From a virus, in the IMG/VR virus record IMGVR_UViG_3300047557_002845, positions 1 through 59,611 of that record: 59,611 bases of DNA, one strand, 5' to 3'. The notes under the pieces are model-generated. The model saw nothing but the letters and a program-made list of their open reading frames with translations, ran no database searches and was not told where the DNA came from. Positions 18,361 through 28,683 of this stretch are shown piece by piece; the first letter of the stretch is position 1, and the number at the start of each line of letters is the position of its first letter. The position numbers and the translations under genes were made by a program.

Positions 18361-20157
18361 CTAAATATCATCAGAGAGCCAGGAAGGTTCGCTAAGATAT
18401 TTAGAATCCCATTTAGAATAAGATCTTTTAACTTGAGTTACTAACTCTTTAGCTGAAGAGAATCCTAAATCTGCTAAATCATCTTTAAAAGGTATAGGTT
18501 GAGTAGGTTTTACGGAGTTACTAACAGGAGTTGCTGTTAAATTAAAGTCTGACATTAGATGCCACACTACGGCTACACAAGCATCTGCGATGTCTTTAGA
18601 ACCGTCTCGCCTATGATCAATCTTTTTACCCTTTATTAATTGTATACCAAAAAGCTCATCTTTTAGCTTAGAAGACCAAGGGGAGTTATTAGGTAGAATA
18701 ACACGCTCCTCATGAAGCATTTTTCTAAAGAAGTCGTACAATTCAAGTTGTTTACCTTGAGAGAAAGTAATAACGGAAGCGTTTAGGCCATTATTTCTAA
18801 GATGTTGAACGGTTTCGGGGTTATAGTGGTCAGAAGTTATTTTAGATAGAGGGCGGCGGTTATGTATTTCATAAATGCATTTATAAATATTAGTTATACC
18901 AACTTGTTGGTTAACATCAGGTTCCCAGACAAGAAGACCATCAATAATAGCAAACCTATCACCTTTAATAGTTTCTCTATGACCAAATGCGATGGCATAG
19001 CTATCACGAACGAAAGCTGGGTCTAAGTGCATAACGCTACCGTTAATAGTAGGTAGAATATCATCAATTTGAAGGCGAACAATAGAATCAGGAGATTTTA
19101 ATTTAGAGACAGAGATAGAAGTAGAGCCTCTAAAAGCTTTTTGTATATCATCATCAGTAAAGAAAGAGTAAGCTTTATTAAAGCGAATACCTTCAAATTC
19201 AAGAGCAGCTTTTCTAGGGTCTAACAAATATTCAGATTGAACTACAGGATTGTCTCTAGCGGCGTGTACGGGGTTTAAATCCCAAGAACGTAACCTAAAG
19301 CCTAAAGTACCGGGAGACTCTTTAGTAAGACTGTACAGCTTTTGTATAGCATCGCCATCACACCAAGCGGAACTAATAGCGATGCGTTTAGCATCTTTAC
19401 CAAAAGTTACACCAGAGATACCAATATTTGACCATAATTGGAGAGCATTGCTTTCATCATTATCTTTACCTTCGTCATCAAATCTAGCCACTTCATCCAT
19501 AACTAAGCAAATAACAGAAGAGCCGACCTGAGAAGCTGAATTTGAGTTACCGCTGTATATATATAACAACTTATCAGGGTACTTTATTTCTTCTTCGCCT
19601 ATAATTACTTTCTTTCTATCAACTAACCTTTTTATAGCAGGTATGTGCTCAAGTAAAGCTTTTGCTTGAGCGAATATAGTACGTTTAGTTTGAGTAGCAC
19701 TAGTAGCGATACAGTAGATAGAAATAGGGGTAGAGGTAGCAATACCGTAGTAGAGTTGGGGAGATTTCATAAGACAGAGTCTACAGAACTCAAAGGCGAC
19801 AATAATAGAAGCGGTAAAGCTTTTACTACCTCTACGACCAGCTTCAACAATAAGAGCTTGGAAAGGTTGTTGAGGGGGGTAATTAGAAATAGGGTTAAGG
19901 GAGGTACGGTCAAGAGCGTACCAAGCCTCGAGTATAGAGATTTCGTCGTCAGATAAAGGGAGGCTATAAAAAGTTTTAAGAAGAACCCATTGACGGGGGT
20001 TTAATTCTTTAACGCCCCAGCTAACTTTATCTATTTGATTCTCTACAAAGTCTACAATATTAAACTCTTCAGTTGCGGCACCAAACTCATCTTGGATACT
20101 ATCAGCTAAATCATCAAGAAATCCATCAAGGTCAAACCCTTTATTCTTAATAGACAT
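18361..20157 (-). CDS. terL: Terminase large subunit
   Basis: 598 residues, typical of large terminase subunits. The N-terminal ATPase domain has a Walker A variant EAGRRGSKS at about 105-113 and a Walker B CLVMDEVARF at about 217-226. The C-terminal part contains MHLDPAFVRDSYAIAF at about 370, which fits the first acidic strand of the RNase H-like nuclease, and a DIADACVAVVWHL helix near the end that carries a late Asp. It packages DNA into the prohead through the portal. The gene sits about 25 kb downstream of the portal gene, at the far end of the tail genes, whereas in most phages terminase genes lie just before the portal. No small subunit is recognised nearby. Confidence 0.9.
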   Translation of the reverse strand: MSIKNKGFDLDGFLDDLADSIQDEFGAATEEFNIVDFVENQIDKVSWGVKELNPRQWVLLKTFYSLPLSDDEISILEAWYALDRTSLNPISNYPPQQPFQALIVEAGRRGSKSFTASIIVAFEFCRLCLMKSPQLYYGIATSTPISIYCIATSATQTKRTIFAQAKALLEHIPAIKRLVDRKKVIIGEEEIKYPDKLLYIYSGNSNSASQVGSSVICLVMDEVARFDDEGKDNDESNALQLWSNIGISGVTFGKDAKRIAISSAWCDGDAIQKLYSLTKESPGTLGFRLRSWDLNPVHAARDNPVVQSEYLLDPRKAALEFEGIRFNKAYSFFTDDDIQKAFRGSTSISVSKLKSPDSIVRLQIDDILPTINGSVMHLDPAFVRDSYAIAFGHRETIKGDRFAIIDGLLVWEPDVNQQVGITNIYKCIYEIHNRRPLSKITSDHYNPETVQHLRNNGLNASVITFSQGKQLELYDFFRKMLHEERVILPNNSPWSSKLKDELFGIQLIKGKKIDHRRDGSKDIADACVAVVWHLMSDFNLTATPVSNSVKPTQPIPFKDDLADLGFSSAKELVTQVKRSYSKWDSKYLSEPSWLSDDI

Positions 20158-20198
20158 AAATATAGTTAGTAAACTGTTAAAACTAGGTAAATGTACTC

Positions 20199-20588
20199 TT
20201 AAAGGTTAATAAAAGAGACAGCAAATTCATTAGGTTGAATAGAGAGTTGTTGCCCAGCGACAACAGTGAGGGGGGTAGACAGTTTAGATGCCAGTAGAAT
20301 AGTGGTATCAGCAGCTAAAAGACCAGCATAGTAAAGAGTATTATTGGATATAATATTTACTTGAATAGTATTAGTATTGTAGATATATAGATTATCAACA
20401 GAAATAGCGGGAGTAAAGATAGCGGAGATAGTACCGGTAGTAGGGTTTAGGAAAGGGTTAGAGGTATAGAAGCGTATAGAGGTTACAGGAGTAAAAGAAG
20501 TAGGGAGAGAGGGGGTAGAGTTACTAGAGATAGTACCGCCATAGACAATAGACTTAAGTATAGAGGAAGAGATAGAAGAATTAAGCAT
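20199..20588 (-). CDS. Small hypothetical virion protein, 129 aa
   Basis: I do not recognise this protein. It is almost entirely Ser/Thr/Asn-rich and beta-prone, ending in a segment with VAGQQLSIQPNEFAVSF. It resembles short decoration or fibre-tip proteins in composition only. It lies 41 bases upstream of the terminase gene and 46 bases downstream of the 744-aa gene, and is probably co-transcribed with both. Confidence 0.6.
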   Translation of the reverse strand: MLNSSISSSILKSIVYGGTISSNSTPSLPTSFTPVTSIRFYTSNPFLNPTTGTISAIFTPAISVDNLYIYNTNTIQVNIISNNTLYYAGLLAADTTILLASKLSTPLTVVAGQQLSIQPNEFAVSFINL

Positions 20589-20634
20589 AAAAGATTAGTA
20601 AAGGTATAAAGGAAAGAAATAATAAGACAAAAAA

Positions 20635-22869
20635 TCAGACAATAAAAACAGTAGAACCTACAGATATTTTAGCGCCTATAGAGACAGTAGTAGAGAAAGA
20701 GGAGATAACGTAGTTAGTAGCAACGGTATTAAAATAATGAAAAGAGTATTTATATATAACACCAGCGGGGGCAACAAGAGTAGTAATGTGGTGGAGATTA
20801 TTAGGAGCGGGTATATTATCTGTAAGATTAACCAAACCGGTTAAGTTAGAGAGGGGAAGGATATGAGTATTAGATTCATTAGGGGAGGGGGAAGTACCGG
20901 GAGCGGGGCTAGTTTTAGGAGAAGAATAAGGTAATCCTGGAGTAGTTCTTAAAGCGAGAGCATTAGAAGCTTGAGTGTTAATTTCTCTTGATACAGGGTA
21001 GAAGACAATAGATTGATATTGTGGGCCCGTAAGGAATTCATGGTTATATACTGTTATATCTGTAGTATAAGTTTTAGTTTGTCTATCTAAAAGAATTTTA
21101 TAGTTAGGTACAGTATCAAAATAGCGTGTGAAGTTAGATTTAAAGAATAGGTTTAGTTTTTCTATAGGGTTTAAAGTGGCATCTAACAAGATAGAGATAT
21201 AACTTTTTATAAGAGGTTCTGCTAGGTATACAGAAGGTTTTAAGATAAAACTAGCCAGGCGGCGCAGTATGTAGGAACTAGAAGAGAATAAAGGCTGTTT
21301 TAGTAAGAAGAGGTGTAAAGTAATATAAAAAAAAGCAGATGAATACGCGTGGATAAGTGAGCCTATAGTAGTATAAGAGTTTTCTTCGTTAGTGCGAGAA
21401 GACCAGAAGGGGCCTTCTGGGAGAGATAGGATAAAGAGATTTTTAATATAAGAGGAATAAGCGCGGCAGCTAGTAGCACCCGTATCAAAAACGTAGTTAG
21501 ATATAAGTTTAAACTTAAAGGAGTAGCATACAATAGGAGTTAAGGAGTTAATATTAAGGGTTGAAACAGATTTAAGTTGAGAATCCAGTTTAAACTGTTC
21601 AAATAGCCAAAATACCCAAGTAGGCCTGAAGTCAAAAAGATAGAGATTTGTAAGAGAAGCGACTAAGAAATCTAGTTCTGTATAAGTTGAGTTAGTACCT
21701 TCTAAAGTAGAGAGACGAGAGGAGTTATAGCTAGTCAAAAGCAAAGGAGCTCTAGGAAGGTCAAATTCGCAGTGCCACCAAAGTTTATAGGCGATAGTAC
21801 TTAAAGTAGAAGAGTCAGAAAAGATAGAATATTGAAGGATATCGGGTACAACTGGAAGTTCAAGAATAGCCAGATAGAGTTTAGCTGCTTTATAATGGAT
21901 AATAGAGTCATAATCAATAGAGAGAAAAGAGTTAAAGAAGAGAGAAGTAACGCAAGAGGTTATAAAAGAGAGGTCTTCGGTATTAATACCCTCATCAGAA
22001 AAAGAGCCATAAACAAAGTTATTAACGGGGTTAACATATTGAGAGGAGATAAAAGAGAGTAAACGAGCTAATTGAATACAATCTTCATAGAAGTTATTAA
22101 TAGCAAGATGAAGGTTAGACTTAGAAGTTAGATATTGAAGTGATAAGCAGACGGAGAGACCAAGAAGGGAGTTATCGTATATAGAATTAGAGAGAGGGGT
22201 CAAAAAGGAGTTAATAACAACCCCGCCGTCAGTTTGAGAAAGGCTTTGATTATCTATAAAGGAGTTAATAAGTCCATTAAGAGTAGAGATAACTAAAGAG
22301 TCGGAGTCAGTTGCGGCGGCTAGTATTAAACCCCAAGCTATAGAAGATATAGATTTAGTAGTATCTGTTACTGATACTGAACACTTACAGCCAGTTTTAT
22401 AGTTTGGTAAAGTATAAGTAACTGGTGTGTTATTAGAGTCAAAACCCGAAGTAACTACAACAGATTCATTAGGGAATTTTAGTATATTAGAACCATCAAA
22501 AGGAAAAACAATTTGGTATGTATAAGAGTTACCTATATAAGGCTTTAGTTTAGGTTGATTAGTATTTAGGAATGTTATAAGTCTAGTTTCCTGACTAGGA
22601 GTAATGGTACTAGTAACAGAAGAAATAGTTAAAGTAGAGTTAATAGCTGATTTGCTACTAAGAAGTACAGGATGGGAACAGGTAATAGGAGTAGAATGGA
22701 GAGGGGCAGTAAGAGTAAAAGGGGAAAAGGAGGGGGAGAGAGGAGAAATATAAAGAGAGCGGGAATAAAGAGAGGGGTCAGAGCTAAGGTTAGAATAAGA
22801 TAATTCTAAGTCAGAAAAACTAGAAGAGCCTTGGGATTTAAAGAAAAGAGAAGATAAAGTTTGATGCAT
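20635..22869 (-). CDS. Probable baseplate/tail structural protein, 744 aa
   Basis: No family is recognised with confidence. The N-terminal 120 residues are Ser-rich and beta-prone. A central helical part (about 180-560) has repeated Trp- and Tyr-rich helices that suggest an alpha-helical repeat or barrel fold. The C-terminal 150 residues are beta-prone with a Pro-rich linker. The gene starts 3 bases from the end of the J-like baseplate gene, so translation is probably coupled. In myoviruses the position after J is often held by gpI or tail fibre proteins, which is an inference from position only. Confidence 0.55.
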   Translation of the reverse strand: MHQTLSSLFFKSQGSSSFSDLELSYSNLSSDPSLYSRSLYISPLSPSFSPFTLTAPLHSTPITCSHPVLLSSKSAINSTLTISSVTSTITPSQETRLITFLNTNQPKLKPYIGNSYTYQIVFPFDGSNILKFPNESVVVTSGFDSNNTPVTYTLPNYKTGCKCSVSVTDTTKSISSIAWGLILAAATDSDSLVISTLNGLINSFIDNQSLSQTDGGVVINSFLTPLSNSIYDNSLLGLSVCLSLQYLTSKSNLHLAINNFYEDCIQLARLLSFISSQYVNPVNNFVYGSFSDEGINTEDLSFITSCVTSLFFNSFLSIDYDSIIHYKAAKLYLAILELPVVPDILQYSIFSDSSTLSTIAYKLWWHCEFDLPRAPLLLTSYNSSRLSTLEGTNSTYTELDFLVASLTNLYLFDFRPTWVFWLFEQFKLDSQLKSVSTLNINSLTPIVCYSFKFKLISNYVFDTGATSCRAYSSYIKNLFILSLPEGPFWSSRTNEENSYTTIGSLIHAYSSAFFYITLHLFLLKQPLFSSSSYILRRLASFILKPSVYLAEPLIKSYISILLDATLNPIEKLNLFFKSNFTRYFDTVPNYKILLDRQTKTYTTDITVYNHEFLTGPQYQSIVFYPVSREINTQASNALALRTTPGLPYSSPKTSPAPGTSPSPNESNTHILPLSNLTGLVNLTDNIPAPNNLHHITTLVAPAGVIYKYSFHYFNTVATNYVISSFSTTVSIGAKISVGSTVFIV

Positions 22870-22871
22870 AG

Positions 22872-23972
22872 TTATAATTGATAAGTAGGAAGAGTTAGTT
22901 TAATTGAAGAGACAACAACAACTTGATCCATATCAGGGACAATATCTGTAGTAGGTTCTGTAATAACTACTTTAGATACAAAAGGGAGTATAGCAGTAGT
23001 AATAGAAGATAGAAATAAAGTTTGTCCCAAATCTAAGGTAGCTACGAGGTCTTCAATAGCAAAAGAGATTTGAGAGTTTATAGTTGTAAAATCTGAGGAA
23101 GACGAGTAAGGTACAACAGATATAGCTAGTTGAACATATTTTATTTTTGCTTCATTAATAGAGATACTTATACCAGCGGGTATATAAGGTAGTAAAGAGG
23201 ATTTTAATTCATCTACTTCCGTATCAGAATAAAAAGTAGTACCATCAAGGGAAGAGAAGCGAACCCAAAGTTCAATGATACCGGGAAGGCGATTTTTTAC
23301 AAAAGATTTAGAGACATTAGGTTGTAATTGAACAGCGTTTTTAATAAAAGGAAGAGAGGAAGTGCGGTCAAGAGTGGTAATAAAATTTAAGAACCTACTT
23401 CTAAGAGAATCATCGTCTTCTTCATCAGCGCCGCCGGTAAAGTCGCCAAAGAAAATATTGTTAGAGGAGATAGAAGAGCCAACAAAAAAGTCAATAGTAG
23501 GAAAATCGGGTGTGAAAAGAACTGTCCCTGCGGGTAAATTATTAGAGAAGCCAGTTGTAAGGGAAGAAACAGGGATAATAGTGTTAGTAAATGTTGTAGT
23601 TACAGCTGACTGAGATGTAGCAAATTGAAGGCCGTTATCTAGGTCTGTAAGAATAGTATTATTAGGGATAGAGAGAGAAGTAGGAGTAGGTTTAACGATA
23701 ACGGAACCAAAAGACAAGGAAGCAGGAAAGCGTTTTATAGAGGGTGTATATATAAGATTATCAAGGTCTAAGCCTGTAGCTGTAAGAGGGGAAGAGGAGG
23801 TAAAAACATTAACAAGTTGAGATTCAAGGTCAGCTATAACAGTAGAATTAGCGCGGGCGAGAACATAGAGAGGGGAAGAGGGGTTAAGTTGGAGGTCTAA
23901 GCCGGAGCCAGCTTGTTCAATTGAGTTTAAATAGTCATCAAAGATATCTTGAAAAAGTCTAGGATAGTACAT
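22872..23972 (-). CDS. Baseplate J-like protein (wedge)
   Basis: 366 residues. The pattern fits the Mu gp47/P2 J/T4 gp6-like baseplate family: an N-terminal helix followed by a segment in which the protein learns its size (GLDLDNLIYTPSIKR, about 67-81), a beta domain, then the hallmark GGADEEDDDSLRSR at about 180-193, and a C-terminal alternating alpha/beta part. These proteins form the wedge ring around the tail hub. It follows the gp25/W-like gene by 25 bases, the usual W-J order, which strengthens both calls. Confidence 0.85.
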   Translation of the reverse strand: MYYPRLFQDIFDDYLNSIEQAGSGLDLQLNPSSPLYVLARANSTVIADLESQLVNVFTSSSPLTATGLDLDNLIYTPSIKRFPASLSFGSVIVKPTPTSLSIPNNTILTDLDNGLQFATSQSAVTTTFTNTIIPVSSLTTGFSNNLPAGTVLFTPDFPTIDFFVGSSISSNNIFFGDFTGGADEEDDDSLRSRFLNFITTLDRTSSLPFIKNAVQLQPNVSKSFVKNRLPGIIELWVRFSSLDGTTFYSDTEVDELKSSLLPYIPAGISISINEAKIKYVQLAISVVPYSSSSDFTTINSQISFAIEDLVATLDLGQTLFLSSITTAILPFVSKVVITEPTTDIVPDMDQVVVVSSIKLTLPTYQL

Positions 23973-23997
23973 ATAAGTAAGAATAGAAGAGAAAGAG

Positions 23998-24408
23998 CTA
24001 AGAGTTATTAACTATAGTAGAAGTAAAAGAGTTAGAGTCAGATGGGTCAAAGGAGTCAGAGGGTTTATATGTAACAGAGATATTACCATTACCAATATAA
24101 TCAGAGGAGATAAAAGTAACTCTAGGGTCTAGAGAGAGAGAGGATTGGATAGTATCTTGAATTTCGGAGTCATTGAGTTCTGATTCAGGGACAGAGAGGA
24201 AAGAACTGAGATAGCAGCCGTAGTTTTCGTCGAGAGGGGAGATATTATAAGAGGGTTGGTCATTGTCGTCGACAGTAGTTAGAAGGCAGTATCTGGAGTA
24301 GGAAGAGGGATTAGTAGAAAGACGGGTAGAGACTTCGTGTTGAAAGATTTGGGGGTAGTATACCCAATCAAGGGACAAATCACCTTGTGTAAAGATTAAG
24401 CCGCGCAT
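23998..24408 (-). CDS. gp25/W-like baseplate wedge protein
   Basis: 136 residues. The middle holds SPLDENYGCYLSSFLSVP, in the place of the usual glycine-rich turn before the long helix of gp25/W proteins. Then comes an amphipathic helix and SLDPRVTFISSDYIGNG, the typical A-L-dPRV strand of the family. The size and the position directly before the J-like gene agree. The N terminus is longer and more acidic than in T4 gp25, and the match is by pattern only. Confidence 0.65.
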   Translation of the reverse strand: MRGLIFTQGDLSLDWVYYPQIFQHEVSTRLSTNPSSYSRYCLLTTVDDNDQPSYNISPLDENYGCYLSSFLSVPESELNDSEIQDTIQSSLSLDPRVTFISSDYIGNGNISVTYKPSDSFDPSDSNSFTSTIVNNS

Positions 24409-24439
24409 AAAGGAATTAAGAGGTTAAGAGGTTAAGAGG

Positions 24440-25078
24440 TTATAGGTCTATAGGTTTATGGAGGGAATAAGGAGTGCCGATATCAAAGGAAGCAGCGGGG
24501 GCTGTAATTTCAATTTCTTTATCAGCTATATTTAATAGTCCCTTAGTGTATTGGTCATAAGCTGATACTACTATTCTATATAAACCAGGCTCCCATACTG
24601 AAGAACCATAAAACTCTATATAGCCTTTAGAATTAAGATCATTTCCTACTAATAGCACGCTGTCATATAAATATAGTGTCCATCCTAAGTAACCATCCTT
24701 ATGATGCACAGGAGTATTTACCTTTACCTTTAACGCTCCCAGCTTTGCAGTTTTGTTTATAATTTTATATCTTATATCTTGTGGTTTATATATATTTTGT
24801 ATTGTACCTAAATCTTTTTCTTTTAGCTGTGCAGTATCTCCACTGACATATACAGCTTTAACACCGGAAGAAATAGAATCTATATAGAAAGTACAAGTAC
24901 CGTTAAGAAAAGAGACTAGCTGACCAGGTTTTGGGATAACAAAAGTAGAGGTAGGGGAGAGGACAGCTAGAGGTTTAGAGGGGTTAGAGAGGTCAAGACT
25001 AGTAATAGAGTAGTGTTCGGTAGGGTTATATTTATTAGCAATAAAACTAGAAGCGGGTTCAAAAATAGAGTTATCCAT
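24440..25078 (-). CDS. Hypothetical beta-rich tail protein with Ig-like C-terminal part, 212 aa
   Basis: No recognised family. Two beta-rich halves can be seen; the second (about 120-200) ends in an Ig-like strand pattern, with WEPGLYRIVVSAYDQY followed by KEIEITAP. It sits in the baseplate cluster between the Cys-rich spike candidate and the wedge gene. A baseplate, fibre or adhesion role is inferred from position. Spacing to both neighbours is about 30-40 bases with no strong Shine-Dalgarno. Confidence 0.6.
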   Translation of the reverse strand: MDNSIFEPASSFIANKYNPTEHYSITSLDLSNPSKPLAVLSPTSTFVIPKPGQLVSFLNGTCTFYIDSISSGVKAVYVSGDTAQLKEKDLGTIQNIYKPQDIRYKIINKTAKLGALKVKVNTPVHHKDGYLGWTLYLYDSVLLVGNDLNSKGYIEFYGSSVWEPGLYRIVVSAYDQYTKGLLNIADKEIEITAPAASFDIGTPYSLHKPIDL

Positions 25079-25119
25079 TATACAAGAAGGTTTCTGTTAC
25101 ATAAAGGTTAGTAAAAAAG

Positions 25120-26925
25120 TTAGACTAATGTAGTAGGTTTAACCGGAGGAGGAGTAGAGACAGACGGGGGGTTAGGTGGAGATGAAGGTTTAGGTTTATC
25201 TGTTTTAGAGAATAGCTTAGAGATAGTACTAGAGGCCATAGAAAGACCTTTACTGCTAAGTTCTGAGACTGCTGTACTAGTATTACCGCTAGCTGCGTCT
25301 GCAGCGGCTTTAGGGCTTATAACATCTTCTATAGAAGATTTTACTTCTTGGTCCTTAACAGAGTTTGTATTAGTAGAAGGGCTAGTAGGAACGATAGAGG
25401 GGGGGACATTAGAATCAGAGGAAGCGACAGTACTAGCGGATTGAGCGGGGCTAGTATTAGTAGGAGGTAAACCAGTTGCCTCAGAGGTTGACTCAAATTT
25501 ATTAGTATCTAAATTATAAGTAACTTTACGAGAAGCGCCCATACCAATACGAACTGTACTCCCATCTAAAGCTAAAATATTAGTAGCAGATACTTGTATA
25601 TCCTTATAGGATGTTATATAGGTTTCTCCGCCAGAAACAATAGTAGTAGACTCCTTACTAGAGTAGATAGATTCTCCGCCGGATATATACTTAGAGTCTT
25701 TCTTAGAGATAGAATACAAGTCTTTATAGGATTGATGGTAGACTAACTGATGGGCTCTTACGGTATAGTCTTTAAGACAAGTAGTAGTAGAGCTTAGTGC
25801 TTCTAAGGAAGAAGTTGTTAGTATTTCTTCAGATTTAGAGTAAGAAGATAGAACTACTTCCCCATCACATTTTACATAATGTTTATTTAGATACTGATAT
25901 AGTCCTTCACTGCAGTAATCTATTTTAGTAGATGTTCGTGTAGTGTATAAAGAGTCTACTGAATCCCACTTATATTGTGCATTTAGTCTATTAATATCGC
26001 TAATGATAGTAAAACAAGAGCTTTTAAAGGTAGTAGTACTGCTGTTAACATAAAATAAAGGAGTATTAATAGAAAAGTCTCTATCACAATTAAAAAGAGT
26101 AGTGTATGTTTTACAGAAATAGGACTGATAGGTTTGGATATGCCTGTCTTTGGAATATAGATTTTTAGAGTCTTGAACCCATACATTCCATTTATTATTA
26201 GAAGAATCTAGTTGAGTCTTATATCCTTTTAGATAATCGACACTGTTTTTATGTCTGTTTGTAGGGTTAAGACTTTTAATCCAGTTAGTAATAGCTTGTA
26301 AGTCATTATCAACGTGATTATCTTTAACATTAAAAGAAACACCTGCGAGGCTATATAAGTTATTAACTTGTTTAGATACGCAATGGTCTTCTTCATAATA
26401 AGCGGCTTTGATGTAGTTATGGTCAGGCTTTTGATTAAATTTAGGCTTAGTATTAGGGAAGCACTTGCTGAGGTTATTAGCAGTTTTTAAATCGTTATTG
26501 ACAGAAAAAGTAGAAGAGTTAAAAGAGGTAGAGGAGTTAGAGAGGGAGGAAGATGGTTTAGAGCAAGAGATAGAGACAGAGCGGCTGTAGTTATTAATAG
26601 AAGAAAGCTGAGAGAAGAGAGCATAGTCTTTAGGGTAATCAGAGGGGACAGCATAGACTTGGACTTGACCTTCTGAATCAAATTCAATGTTGTGGAGAGA
26701 ACTATTAGCCGAGCTGTTGTTAGTAGTAATAGTAACCTGTGGTGTTATATCTCCGGTATAGACAGGAATCAACTTATAAACTTCTGGATTAGCGCCAGAC
26801 ACGCGTATAACAGTAGATTTAGTGCAGATAGGGTTATCACAGGTTATGTTTATAGTTTTTAAGCTTCCTATCCCAGGAATAGTTTTTGTACTCTCTACGG
26901 TATTACCAGAAAATTGTTTTGCCAT
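25120..26925 (-). CDS. Candidate tail spike / needle-associated protein, 601 aa
   Basis: Not assigned to a named family. The N-terminal 100 residues are beta-rich. The middle is Ser/Tyr/Lys-rich with about a dozen Cys scattered between residues about 30 and 375. At about 410-460 there is a run of short beta strands with repeated SGGE steps ending in LALDGSTVRIGMG, a pattern seen in the beta-prism stalks of gp5/VgrG spikes. The last 60 residues are Pro-rich. The gene stands among the hub, wedge and J genes, so a central spike or spike-tip carrier is plausible. The Cys content is unusual for a phage tail protein. Confidence 0.55.
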   Translation of the reverse strand: MAKQFSGNTVESTKTIPGIGSLKTINITCDNPICTKSTVIRVSGANPEVYKLIPVYTGDITPQVTITTNNSSANSSLHNIEFDSEGQVQVYAVPSDYPKDYALFSQLSSINNYSRSVSISCSKPSSSLSNSSTSFNSSTFSVNNDLKTANNLSKCFPNTKPKFNQKPDHNYIKAAYYEEDHCVSKQVNNLYSLAGVSFNVKDNHVDNDLQAITNWIKSLNPTNRHKNSVDYLKGYKTQLDSSNNKWNVWVQDSKNLYSKDRHIQTYQSYFCKTYTTLFNCDRDFSINTPLFYVNSSTTTFKSSCFTIISDINRLNAQYKWDSVDSLYTTRTSTKIDYCSEGLYQYLNKHYVKCDGEVVLSSYSKSEEILTTSSLEALSSTTTCLKDYTVRAHQLVYHQSYKDLYSISKKDSKYISGGESIYSSKESTTIVSGGETYITSYKDIQVSATNILALDGSTVRIGMGASRKVTYNLDTNKFESTSEATGLPPTNTSPAQSASTVASSDSNVPPSIVPTSPSTNTNSVKDQEVKSSIEDVISPKAAADAASGNTSTAVSELSSKGLSMASSTISKLFSKTDKPKPSSPPNPPSVSTPPPVKPTTLV

Positions 26926-26954
26926 AAAATAAGCCTTTTAGTAACTAATAATTC

Positions 26955-28067
26955 TTATACAAAAGAGTACAACCTGTAATCATCTTTATCAGAGATAGTA
27001 GATTTAGACAAAGCGAGCCAAGCAGTTATATCTTTTTGGATAGAAGAGAGTTCAGAATCAGTTTGAGTAAAAGTAGAGAAAGCGGATAAAGCGGATAAAG
27101 AATCAAAAGCGAGACAGAGTAGACGAGAGATTTGAAGGGTAATAAAGTTAAACTCTTTAGAAGATTCAATTTGTGCAAGGGAAAGGGAGTAGAAAGAGGG
27201 GTCGAGGTAAGTTATAAACAAAGCGCAGCGTATATAAGATTCACAGATAAGGGATTGAAAGAGGAGAATAAAGCCAGAAGGAGGGAGTAAGCGAGAGACA
27301 TTATAGAGAGCATTTTGAGTCTTATCTTGTTGTATAACAGGAACTAAAGGGAGGACAGAGCTAAAGATTTCAGGTTGGTATTCGTGGAAAAGAACGCGAA
27401 GTAAAAGATTAGAGAAAGAGGAAGGAATTACAGCGCGCGTTCTGGCGTAGACTAAAAGGAAATATTCTTTTGAAGTAGGTTGTAAATCAAAGAGGTCTTT
27501 GCTGTAGGTTTCTATCAGATTAACAATTTCAGGAGTAAAGCCACAATCATTAATAATATCTAGCAAGCGTTGGTTAGGTAATTTATCATAGTTTGAGCCA
27601 CAGATAGACCATATAAATTTTAGAGTTTCTTCTATAACTAGAGGAAAAGGCAGCTCGCTATCAACGTACTGGCTGTAATAAGCTAAAGAGCCGAGCTCCC
27701 CACCATAAGTAGGGGGGTCTTTTAACTCTGCTATACTAGGGCCAGTATAGGGCCATATATCATCAAAAGAGAGAGTTTGCCATGTTTGTACAGCCTTATT
27801 AGTTAAAGAAGTTTCTTGTGTATCTGAGTACTGAGTATTTCTTATAAAATGCTCATAGGCTTTATATACAAAATAATCTCTATAGTTAAGAAGAGTAGGA
27901 GATTTTAGGTTAAAGGAGTTGTATTTAGATGCTTGTTCTTGTAAATTAGCCTGAGCTAAAGTTATATCAATACTGCGCCATTGTTCTGTAGAAAGGCGCT
28001 CAGGTATTTCATAGCCAAATTTCTGGCTGTACGGAGATAAAGGTAAACCAACTTTATACTGTACCAT
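26955..28067 (-). CDS. Hypothetical baseplate-region protein, 370 aa
   Basis: I do not recognise it. It is mostly helical, rich in Tyr, Leu and Phe, with no signal peptide or membrane segment. Its first codons overlap the end of the upstream 209-aa gene by 14 bases, so the two are probably translationally coupled and function together. Position between hub and wedge genes suggests a baseplate or tail-assembly role. Confidence 0.6.
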   Translation of the reverse strand: MVQYKVGLPLSPYSQKFGYEIPERLSTEQWRSIDITLAQANLQEQASKYNSFNLKSPTLLNYRDYFVYKAYEHFIRNTQYSDTQETSLTNKAVQTWQTLSFDDIWPYTGPSIAELKDPPTYGGELGSLAYYSQYVDSELPFPLVIEETLKFIWSICGSNYDKLPNQRLLDIINDCGFTPEIVNLIETYSKDLFDLQPTSKEYFLLVYARTRAVIPSSFSNLLLRVLFHEYQPEIFSSVLPLVPVIQQDKTQNALYNVSRLLPPSGFILLFQSLICESYIRCALFITYLDPSFYSLSLAQIESSKEFNFITLQISRLLCLAFDSLSALSAFSTFTQTDSELSSIQKDITAWLALSKSTISDKDDYRLYSFV

Positions 28068-28683
28068 GAACTGGTATTGCTCCTAAAACGTAATTAAAAT
28101 AATATCGTTGGATGTTTTCTAGCAAGTCAGATAGAGGTTTGATATGTATAGTAATATAGCAGTTACTAGATTTATTTACTAGTTCTATAAAGAACTTATT
28201 AATATCTCTATCTTTAATAGGTTGTAAGATACTAGTATAAGAAGGGTCAACAAGCAAACACCAGTCGATAAGGTACATAGGGTCTTTAAGAAAAGAATCA
28301 ATACTAAAAGGTTTAAGTAGAAGAAAAGTTTCAAGATACTGTTGAAGTAAAGATTGTGAAGTTAAAGACTTAATAGTTTGTTCGATGTAGGAGCTGCTAT
28401 ACTTAAAAGATTGAATAAAAGTAGAGTTAAGAGATTTAGTAATAAAAAACTGAAGAGAACAGACAGGGATACCAAAAAGGGAATCAGGACAAGAAAAAAG
28501 AACAAGATCAAAGAGATCATAGAAAGAGGAATAAGTAATAAGATTGCTATATGCTTTAACTACTTCAGTCGGAAATCTAACAGAATAAAGGTAAAGTTTG
28601 TCTACTAAGAGAGTATCAGTATCTTCGTCCTCATCTAAGAAAGCTGGTGGGGGTGTAATAGTATTAGTATATGATTTAAACAT
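28054..28683 (-). CDS. Hypothetical baseplate-region protein, 209 aa
   Basis: I do not recognise it. It is helical, with many Leu, Ser, Tyr and Phe, and an acidic DEDEDTDT stretch near the N terminus. It overlaps the start of the 370-aa gene by 14 bases. It follows the 738-aa gene after an 84-base AT-rich gap, the largest gap in the baseplate cluster, where a weak promoter could lie. Confidence 0.6.
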   Translation of the reverse strand: MFKSYTNTITPPPAFLDEDEDTDTLLVDKLYLYSVRFPTEVVKAYSNLITYSSFYDLFDLVLFSCPDSLFGIPVCSLQFFITKSLNSTFIQSFKYSSSYIEQTIKSLTSQSLLQQYLETFLLLKPFSIDSFLKDPMYLIDWCLLVDPSYTSILQPIKDRDINKFFIELVNKSSNCYITIHIKPLSDLLENIQRYYFNYVLGAIPVHGTV